From positions 1 through 34,549 of the forward strand of contig VAYM01000112.1 of assembly GCA_005884945.1 (NCBI GenBank): 34,549 nucleotides of DNA, in the 5' to 3' direction. The first letter of the stretch is position 1. Every line of letters begins with the position of its first letter. The position numbers and the translations under genes were made by a program. Shown one piece after another: positions 6,486 through 12,105 of this stretch. Below the pieces are notes generated by a model that made no database searches, was not told the DNA's origin, and saw nothing but the letters and a program-made list of their open reading frames with translations. The DNA is from Actinomycetota bacterium (GTDB taxonomy: Bacteria > Actinomycetota > Thermoleophilia > Gaiellales > Gaiellaceae).

Positions 6486-8119
6486 GAGACCGGAACCTCG
6501 ACGGCGACAGTCGTGCCGGCCGACGACGACTCGACCGTCACCCGTCCGCCCAGCAGTGAGACGCGCTCGCGCATTCCGACGAGGCCGAGCCTTTCTTCAT
6601 GCGTGACGGATGAATCGAATCCTCGGCCGTCGTCTTCGACCACCGTGGTCACAGCTCCGCCCCGCCGCACGAGCGAGATGCTCACGCTCTTCGCCTCCGC
6701 GTGCTTGACGATGTTCGTCAGCGCCTCCTGCACTATGCGGTAGATCGTCGTCTCAGCGTCGGCCGGCAGCCGCTCCCGCCCCAGCTGCGCCTCGAGCTGA
6801 ACCTTCGTGTCCGTGCCTTCGCGGAACGTCTCGACAAGGCGCTCGAGCGCCGGCACGAGCCCGAAGTCGTCGAGCGCCTTCGGCCGGAGCTCGACCGCGA
6901 GTCGGCGCACGTCCTGCAGCGTTGCGACGACGAGCTCGCGGAGCTCACCGACTGCGACCCGTAGACCGTCGCTGCTCTCCGCGTCCTCCACCGCCTTCAG
7001 TCCGAGCAGGATCGACGTTAGCGCCTGACCCGTCTCGTCATGCAGCTCGCGCGCGAGCCGCTGCCGCTCGAGCTCCTGTCCTCTGACGACGCGCCGGAGC
7101 GAGTCCGATGCCACTCGTCGAGACAGATCGACCGCGATCGCAGCGCGCGCCGCGAACTGCTCCGCGAGTCGCAGGTCGTTGTCCCCGAAGCGTGGATCCG
7201 CACCAAGCTTGTCGTGCGCGATGATCACGCCGATCGCCTCGTCCCGCGCGAGGAGCGGCACGTAGAGACCGGTCCGCGAGCCGAACTGTCGCGTGGCGTC
7301 CTGGTGGACTTCGGGATCGTCGATCAGCGAGTCGATGCGCTCGCTGTGTCCGCGCGCGAGCACGCGTCCGGCCTTCGAAGAGGCGCGTGGAAGCGTTACG
7401 CCGATCATCGCGTCCGCATGCTCGCCTGCCGCCGCCTCGAAGCGGAGCTCCTCACCCGCGGGTAGCGCGATCGCGACGTTTCCCGCTTCGATCAGCTCGC
7501 GAAGGCGGCTCGCGATCAGGTGGAGGAGCCGCGCGAGCTCCAATTCTCCGACGAGCGCGTTCCCGATCTCGTTCAGCGACTCGAGCTGTCGCGACCACGC
7601 GGTCGCGGACTCGTACAGACGCGCGTTCTCGACCGCGACGGCAGCCTGCCCGGCGAGGAGCGTCACCAGCTCCTCGTCCTCTTCGTCGAAGTCCGAGCCG
7701 TCTTCCCTCTCGGTCAGGTACAGGTTCCCGTAGGCGACGCCGCGGAGCAGGATCGGGACGCCGAGGAACCGGTGCATCGGCGGGTGCCCCGGGGGAAAGC
7801 CGACGGAGCGCGGGTCCTCCCCGAGATCGTGCAGGCGAAGCGGCTGCGCGTCGTTGATCAGCACGCCGAGAATTCCGCGGCCGTGCGGCGGGTCGCCGAT
7901 CGACCGGACTGTCTCCTCGTCGAACCCGGTGGTAACAAAGCGCTCGAGGGCCGTCCCCGAGCGGTCGATGACCCCGAGCGCCGCGTACTGCGCCCCGGTC
8001 AGGGAGGCGGCCGCTCGCACGATCCGCTCGAGGACGCCGTCGAGCGAGAGCTCGGAGGTGATCGCCATACCGGTCTCGAGCAGCGTGCGGAGCCGGTCGG
8101 TCTCGCGCGCCGTGGTCAC
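6482..8119 (-). CDS. DevS/DosS-like GAF-GAF sensor histidine kinase
   Basis: 545 aa from the GTG at 8119. That start is chosen because a -10 element, TACGAT, ends six bases before it, giving a leaderless transcript; longer frames upstream lack family sequence. GAF-A is at about 27-169 and contains 'GRGILGVLI' and 'SVGFPPGHPPMHRFLGVPI', the segment that in mycobacterial DosS carries the heme-ligating His (here His112 would be the candidate). GAF-B is at about 194-332. The HisKA_3 dimerisation domain has H-box 'ELHDETGQ' (His360), then HATPase_c with 'EALTNIVKHAEA', 'VEDDGRGFD' and 'GLVGMRERV'. No transmembrane segment, so it is cytosolic. Likely signals are oxygen, NO or redox state, inferred from the DosS resemblance. 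Confidence 0.94.
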   Translation of the reverse strand: MTTARETDRLRTLLETGMAITSELSLDGVLERIVRAAASLTGAQYAALGVIDRSGTALERFVTTGFDEETVRSIGDPPHGRGILGVLINDAQPLRLHDLGEDPRSVGFPPGHPPMHRFLGVPILLRGVAYGNLYLTEREDGSDFDEEDEELVTLLAGQAAVAVENARLYESATAWSRQLESLNEIGNALVGELELARLLHLIASRLRELIEAGNVAIALPAGEELRFEAAAGEHADAMIGVTLPRASSKAGRVLARGHSERIDSLIDDPEVHQDATRQFGSRTGLYVPLLARDEAIGVIIAHDKLGADPRFGDNDLRLAEQFAARAAIAVDLSRRVASDSLRRVVRGQELERQRLARELHDETGQALTSILLGLKAVEDAESSDGLRVAVGELRELVVATLQDVRRLAVELRPKALDDFGLVPALERLVETFREGTDTKVQLEAQLGRERLPADAETTIYRIVQEALTNIVKHAEAKSVSISLVRRGGAVTTVVEDDGRGFDSSVTHEERLGLVGMRERVSLLGGRVTVESSSAGTTVAVEVPVS

Positions 8120-8125
8120 GGTCCA

Positions 8126-8131
8126 ATCGTA
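8126..8131 (-). promoter_or_regulatory. -10 element for a leaderless kinase transcript
   Basis: On the minus strand, TACGAT (8131 to 8126) ends six bases before the GTG at 8119, and no Shine-Dalgarno sequence is present. A TANNNT hexamer at this distance from a start codon is the usual sign of a leaderless mRNA in actinobacteria. The box at 8159-8174 lies about 30 bases upstream and could also act on this gene. Confidence 0.5.
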
Positions 8132-8158
8132 AGCCGCTGCCCGAACGCCGCAGAAACG

Positions 8159-8201
8159 CTGCGGAAAACCCACAGCGTCTCAGCGGCCGGCGTCCGATGC
8201 C
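8159..8201 (+). promoter_or_regulatory. CCRCA-N21-GATG promoter of the 8259 gene
   Basis: The box CTGCGGAAAACCCACA (8159-8174), with an ACGCTG/CAGCGT outer dyad, is followed by 21 bases and GATGCC (8196-8201). The ATG at 8259 is 57 bases further. It sits in the divergent region between the sensor kinase and the plus-strand gene, so it could support autoregulation of the two-component system. Confidence 0.65.
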
Positions 8202-8258
8202 GCCTGGCGGTGACGCGCCGAGACTCCGGACGAGAAGAACAACGCGAAAGGAGTCGCA

Positions 8259-8924
8259 ATGTTCACCAACAAGAGGTTCTTCGAGTGGGGCGGCATCGCC
8301 GCCAGCATGATCCTCGTGATCTTCGGGATCGTGGCGATCGTGCTGGGCGTGAGCGGCCGCGACACCGTGCGCTCGAGCCTGAAGCAGGAGGCGATCGTCG
8401 GCACGCCCGACATGACGCCGACCGCCATCAAGGCCGAGGCGAAGCAGGCAGGCCTGCCGGCCTCGATCAAGCTGCCGACGGAGAGCGTCGCCGGCAAGAC
8501 GATCAACACCGGGAGCGAGGCACGGGCGTTCGCGAAGTACATGCGAATCCACACGCTCGAGGCCACGAAGGGCTACACGTACGCCCAGATGGGGCGCTAC
8601 ATCGCGAAAGACGGCACTCCGCAGGCGCAGCTTGCCGCGGGTGGCGGGACCGACAACCCGCAGTACGCGCTCGTCGATCCGACGACGAAGCAGCCGGTGG
8701 CGAACGGCGCTCGTGACATCTGGGTGACCGAGACCGCGCTGACGACGGCGCTGAACACGTCGTACATGGCGGAGCAGCTCGCGAACTTCGGCATCGTCGT
8801 CGGGATCGCGTTCCTGCTCAGCGGGATCGGGTTCGGCGTCCTGACGCTGGGGGGCGCGCTGCGCAGGCAGAGCAAGGCTGCAGCCGAGGCGGCACCTGCT
8901 CGCAAGGTCGTGCCCGCAAGCTGA
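8259..8924 (+). CDS. two-TM membrane protein, unknown function
   Basis: 221 aa. One transmembrane helix at residues 10-33 ('GIAASMILVIFGIVAIVLGV') and a second at about 178-201, flanking a hydrophilic domain of some 140 residues that is probably outside the membrane. That loop holds 'GTPDMTPTAIKAEAKQAGLP' and 'GYTYAQMGRYIA', without cysteines. The short C-terminal tail is Ala/Lys-rich and cytoplasmic. GAAAGGAG precedes the ATG. Divergent from the sensor kinase and behind one of the shared promoters, it is a likely regulon member. A strong terminator follows. Confidence 0.88.
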   Translation: MFTNKRFFEWGGIAASMILVIFGIVAIVLGVSGRDTVRSSLKQEAIVGTPDMTPTAIKAEAKQAGLPASIKLPTESVAGKTINTGSEARAFAKYMRIHTLEATKGYTYAQMGRYIAKDGTPQAQLAAGGGTDNPQYALVDPTTKQPVANGARDIWVTETALTTALNTSYMAEQLANFGIVVGIAFLLSGIGFGVLTLGGALRRQSKAAAEAAPARKVVPAS

Positions 8925-8946
8925 GCGGCGACTCCGCTCGCGACGG

Positions 8947-8971
8947 AAGGGCGGCGAAAGCCGCCCTTTCT
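8947..8971 (+). terminator. rho-independent terminator after the two-TM gene
   Basis: A 9-bp stem, AAGGGCGGC (8947-8955) and GCCGCCCTT (8960-8968), with a GAAA tetraloop, is followed by a short pyrimidine tract, TCT. It lies 23 bases after the stop of the upstream gene and just before the next promoter, so it insulates the two transcription units. Confidence 0.85.
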
Positions 8972-8974
8972 CGT

Positions 8975-9016
8975 TCAGTAGTTGGCCGCAGACGGATCCG
9001 CGGGCGGCCTGATGTT
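8975..9016 (+). promoter_or_regulatory. CCGCA-N20-GATG promoter of the Cys protein-USP-OsmC operon
   Basis: Box TCAGTAGTTGGCCGCA (8975-8990), 20 bases, then GATGTT (9011-9016); the ATG at 9047 is 30 bases downstream. The box shares AGTAGTTG-CCGCA with the divergent sites at 3223-3254. Confidence 0.65.
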
Positions 9017-9046
9017 GCGGGAGCTGCCGGAGTCGAGACTCAGGGC

Positions 9047-9292
9047 ATGAGCGAACTCGAAACTCGGAACTGCACGCTTCGCTTGTCGGCACAGAACGTC
9101 GCCGAGCCGTGCCCGCGCGACCTGTGCGTTTTCTGGGAGCCGGGTGGGGCCGTCGTCGACGCGGCTTGCGGGCTGGAGCGGCTTGCCCTGGATGTCCGGC
9201 GTCCCGACGTGGCCGCCTATCTGCTCGAGCTTCGCGAGAGGCTCGACCAGGAGCGCGAGGTCGGCTCGAACTCGAAAGGAGGCTCGAGATGA
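9047..9292 (+). CDS. small four-cysteine protein
   Basis: 81 aa with cysteines at 9, 22, 27 and 41. 'CPRDLCVFWEPGGAV' followed by 'CGLERLAL' suggests a small metal- or disulfide-stabilised knuckle, then a C-terminal helix 'VAAYLLELRERLDQ'. I do not know a named family. Its TGA overlaps the ATG of the universal stress protein, so the two are translationally coupled. It is the first gene after one of the shared promoters, which makes it a probable regulon member, possibly a redox-sensitive partner of the stress protein. Confidence 0.75.
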   Translation: MSELETRNCTLRLSAQNVAEPCPRDLCVFWEPGGAVVDAACGLERLALDVRRPDVAAYLLELRERLDQEREVGSNSKGGSR

Positions 9293-9774
9293 ACCCAATC
9301 ATGCTCGCTACCGACGGTTCTCCGACCGCGGAAGAAGCGACGAAGATCGCAATCGAGCTCGCAGCGGCACTCGACGCGCCGCTACTCGTCGTCTCCTGCT
9401 GGGAGGTGCCACACCAGGCGGTGGCCTTCGGCTACGCCCCGATGGTCCCGGACCTCGATCGCATCGGCAAGGAAGAGGCCGAAGAGGTCGCCGAGCGCGC
9501 CGCCGAACGAGCGCGCGGCGCCGGAGCGGCGGCCATGGCGCTCGTCCGACGCGGCGACCCGGGGCGCGAGCTCTGCGCGATCGCCGAGGAGCGGGACGTT
9601 CGACTCATCGTCGTCGGGTCACACGGTTGGGGCGCATTGCGGCGGCTCGCGTTCGGAAGCGTCTCGACCGCCGTGCTGCACCACGCGCGTCAACCGGTGC
9701 TCGTGGTCCCGGAGACGACGGTCGCCGCCGAAACGAATGGCTGTCTGCGAGAAGCAGCTCGGAGCGCACGATGA
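9289..9774 (+). CDS. universal stress protein (UspA family)
   Basis: 161 aa. The start is fixed by AAAGGAGG and by the typical N-terminus 'IMLATDGSPTAEEATKIA'. The ATP-binding signature G-x2-G-x9-G-S/T is present as 'VGSHGWGALRRLAFGSVST' near residues 115-135, so it is of the nucleotide-binding type. It overlaps the Cys-protein gene upstream (ATGA) and the OsmC gene downstream (four bases), forming a tightly coupled operon. USPs are abundant in DosR-type dormancy regulons; this is one of three intact copies in the island, plus a degraded one. Confidence 0.95.
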   Translation: MNPIMLATDGSPTAEEATKIAIELAAALDAPLLVVSCWEVPHQAVAFGYAPMVPDLDRIGKEEAEEVAERAAERARGAGAAAMALVRRGDPGRELCAIAEERDVRLIVVGSHGWGALRRLAFGSVSTAVLHHARQPVLVVPETTVAAETNGCLREAARSAR

Positions 9775-10238
9775 ACACGCTCAAGGACTTCCGGTTCCGC
9801 GTCGAGGCAGCTCCGCTGACGCGCGGCCGCGTCCGCCTGACGTCGGACGGGAAGGCGCCGCTCGAGGCGGCCATTCCCGCGGAGTTCCGCGGCGGCACAC
9901 CCGGTATGTGGTCGCCTGAGGACCTCCTGGTCGCCGCGGTCACGTCCTGTTACGTGGTCACGTTGAGAGGCGTGGCGGAGCACCGCGGGTTGGCGATCCT
10001 CGGCTTGAACGTCGAGGGCGTGGGACACGTGACGCGCCGCGCGGAAGGACGGATTGGCTTCGTTGTGATCGAGCTTCGTGTCGACTTGACCGTCGACCCG
10101 GCCTCCATCGAGCAGGCCGAGCGCGCCGCCCGTGCCGCGAAGCAACGCTGCCTCGTCGGACACGCGCTGGACGTCCCGATCGAGCTCGAGCTCCAGGTTC
10201 GCGGCGCGGATTTGGTTCAACCGGCTCTCGCGGTCTGA
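9771..10238 (+). CDS. OsmC/Ohr-family peroxiredoxin
   Basis: 155 aa. Both family cysteines are present: Cys60 in 'DLLVAAVTSCYVVTL' and Cys127 in 'KQRCLVGHAL'. The Cys-based peroxidase site reduces organic hydroperoxides or reactive sulfur species using dithiols. The ATG overlaps the USP stop by four bases. Since OsmC-like proteins can also act on persulfides, the placement in an island with sulfide oxidation genes is suggestive, but the substrate is not decided by sequence. Confidence 0.92.
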   Translation: MNTLKDFRFRVEAAPLTRGRVRLTSDGKAPLEAAIPAEFRGGTPGMWSPEDLLVAAVTSCYVVTLRGVAEHRGLAILGLNVEGVGHVTRRAEGRIGFVVIELRVDLTVDPASIEQAERAARAAKQRCLVGHALDVPIELELQVRGADLVQPALAV

Positions 10239-10247
10239 GGTCGGCCG

Positions 10248-10358
10248 ATGTCGCCGCCGCCTCAGATCGTCGCGCGCCCGGTCCGAACGAAGCGGGTCGT
10301 CGGCGTCCTGTCGATCCTGGACGTCGCGGACGCGCTGTCGAACGAGAACGAATCATGA
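10248..10358 (+). pseudogene. CBS-domain remnant, 36 aa
   Basis: An open frame from ATG 10248, with TGAGGT just upstream, to a TGA overlapping the next ATG. It encodes 'TKRVVGVLSILDVADAL', the last strand and helix of a CBS domain; the rest of the CBS pair is missing. It looks like the 3' end of a CBS-domain gene trimmed to a stub but kept in register with its neighbours, so it may still be translated. Paired CBS proteins are common companions of USPs in hypoxia regulons. Confidence 0.5.
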
Positions 10359-11572
10359 CCGGTCGAGGCGCTCGCGACTCGCGCATGCGCGTCCTGATCG
10401 CGGGCGGCGGCGTCGCGGCGCTCGAGGCGATGCTCGCGCTCCGAGCTCTAGCCGCAGACCGTGTCTCGGTGGTCCTCGTGGCTCCGGATCGTGAGTTCGT
10501 GTACCGACCGCTTGCGGTTGCCGAGCCGTTTCGCCTCGGCGAAGTTCGCACGTTCCCCCTCGACCGGCTTGCCGACGCCGCCGGCGCGCGCGTGTTGCAC
10601 GACGCGGTTGTCTCCGTCGACCCCGATAGGCACACCGTCAGGACCGAGAGTGATGACGAGCTCGCCTACGACGCGCTGATCTTGGCGCTCGGCGCGCGTC
10701 CGCGCACGGCGGTTCCCGGCGCGACGACGTTCGCCGGTCCGTCGAGTACCGGCGCGTTCGGCGAGCTCCTGGATGCGGCAGTCGGAGGCTCTGTGGATTC
10801 GATCGTGTTCGCCGTTCCCGCAGGTGCGACCTGGCCGCTACCCCTCTACGAGCTCGCGCTGCTGACGGGTGCGGATTTCGCCGACCGCGGCACGCGCGGC
10901 GTCGAGCTCGCAGTCGTGACGCCGGAGGAAGCGCCGCTCGCGCTGTTCGGGAACGAAGCGAGCAATGCGATCCGAGAGTTGCTCGCGATCCGCGGCATCG
11001 CGCTGAGGACGCAGACGACTCCCGTCGAAGCCGGGGCGGGAACGCTGGCGGTCGTCCCGAAGGAGGAGATCCGGGCCGGGCGGGTCGTCGCGCTGCCACG
11101 GCTCGAGGGTCCGCGTCTACCGGGCATCTGGCACGACCTCAACGGGTTCGTGCCGACGGACGAGCACGGCCGGGTGCCGTCCGAGGTCGACGTCTACGCG
11201 GCCGGTGATATGACGCTGTTCCCGTTGAAGCAGGGCGGGATCGCAACTCAGCAGGCCGACGCCGCAGCCGCCTCGATCGCAGCCGCGGCCGGCGCCGAGG
11301 TGGAAGCGGCGCCGTTCCGCCCTGTGCTGAGGGGACTCCTGTTGACGGGGATGGTCCCGCGCTTCCTGCGCGCGGAGCCGGGGACTGCAGTGTCCGCCGT
11401 CGACACCGAGCCGCTCTGGTGGCCCCCCGGAAAGATCGTCGGCCGCTATCTCGCGCCGTTTCTCGCCGAGCGGCTCGGGCTACCGGAGACGCCCGCCGGT
11501 CGCGAAGGCGTCCGGGTCGAGGTCGCGCTCGACGCGCAAACCGCGGCTCCGCAGGTCGGATCGCCTGCCTGA
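10355..11572 (+). CDS. NDH-2/SQR-like FAD-dependent oxidoreductase
   Basis: 405 aa from the ATG that overlaps the upstream TGA; an internal ATG at 10385 (MRVLIAGGG) is an alternative start. FAD-binding 'VLIAGGGVAALEAMLAL' at about 13-29, 'LILALGARPR' at 108-117, and a second FAD motif 'VDVYAAGDMTLFP' at about 278-290. The chain has no cysteine in the SQR catalytic positions, so a quinone reductase of NDH-2 type, or an SQR relative without sulfide activity, is more likely than a true SQR. The C-terminal part 'EPLWWPPGKIVGRYLAPFL' is aromatic and may be the membrane-contacting helix. It is the last gene of the USP-OsmC operon. Confidence 0.87.
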   Translation: MTGRGARDSRMRVLIAGGGVAALEAMLALRALAADRVSVVLVAPDREFVYRPLAVAEPFRLGEVRTFPLDRLADAAGARVLHDAVVSVDPDRHTVRTESDDELAYDALILALGARPRTAVPGATTFAGPSSTGAFGELLDAAVGGSVDSIVFAVPAGATWPLPLYELALLTGADFADRGTRGVELAVVTPEEAPLALFGNEASNAIRELLAIRGIALRTQTTPVEAGAGTLAVVPKEEIRAGRVVALPRLEGPRLPGIWHDLNGFVPTDEHGRVPSEVDVYAAGDMTLFPLKQGGIATQQADAAAASIAAAAGAEVEAAPFRPVLRGLLLTGMVPRFLRAEPGTAVSAVDTEPLWWPPGKIVGRYLAPFLAERLGLPETPAGREGVRVEVALDAQTAAPQVGSPA

Positions 11573-11586
11573 GCCGCGGCTGAGTC

Positions 11587-11955
11587 CTACGCGGCGTTAC
11601 TCGCCGGGACGGCCGCGTGATCGCGGACGACGAACACGGGCCTGCCTGCACGACGCACGATCTCGGTCGAGACGCTTCCGAGCAGCACGCTCTTGAACCT
11701 GCCGAGCCCGCGGGAGCCGACGACGATCAGGTCAGCGTCCCGTTCGCGGGCGAGCGTCGCGATCGCCTCTGCAGGATCGCCCTCGAGTGTCTCCGCGGCA
11801 CAGGGGATTCCACGCTTGTCGGCGAGCCCGACACCAGCGGCGAGCGCGGCGCGAGACCTCTCCAGCTCCTTGGCCAGCGCACGCTCGTAGTACGGATGTC
11901 CCAGGACCGGCGACGGTACCGGCCGGACCGAGACGAACGTTACGGACGCCTTCAT
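11587..11955 (-). pseudogene. universal stress protein, 5'-degraded
   Basis: From the ATG at 11955 this gives 122 residues with a good USP C-terminus: 'DADLIVVGSRGLGRFKSVLLGSVSTEIV' is the nucleotide-binding signature and 'GRPVFVV' the last strand. The first strand and Asp-Gly-Ser loop are missing from this start. USP-like sequence continues upstream in the same frame ('DDGRSAAVDEGLALAES', to about 12006) but with no usable start codon, and the region overlaps a promoter box. It therefore looks like a gene that has lost its 5' end. A shortened protein from 11955 is possible, since a GATGAC element stands 45 bases upstream. Confidence 0.65.
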
Positions 11956-12000
11956 CGATTCGGCGAGGGCGAGGCCTTCGTCGACCGCCGCGCTTCGCCC

Positions 12001-12043
12001 GTCATCCGCGGCCCGGCGGATCGCGCTTGCGGGAAAGCCGCGA
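12001..12043 (-). promoter_or_regulatory. possible minus-strand partner of the 12,035 promoter
   Basis: Because the box at 12027-12044 is nearly palindromic, it also reads on the minus strand as GGCTTTCCCGCA ending at 12028. After 21 bases GATGAC follows (12006 to 12001). An ATG (11955) of the degraded USP is 45 bases further. The spacing fits the other sites, but the GATG lies in what was probably USP coding sequence, so chance is not excluded. Confidence 0.35.
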
Positions 12044-12069
12044 AGGCTCTTGGGTCCGGTCCGGATGCC
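12027..12069 (+). promoter_or_regulatory. CCGCG-N21-GATG promoter of the GNAT-ACD gene
   Basis: Box TTGCGGGAAAGCCGCG (12027-12042), 21 bases, then GATGCC (12064-12069); the ATG at 12106 is 36 bases downstream. This copy has G instead of A at the last box position. Confidence 0.6.
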
Positions 12070-12105
12070 GGCAGGACGGCCATCACGGATGCTTCGGGGC
12101 GAGCG

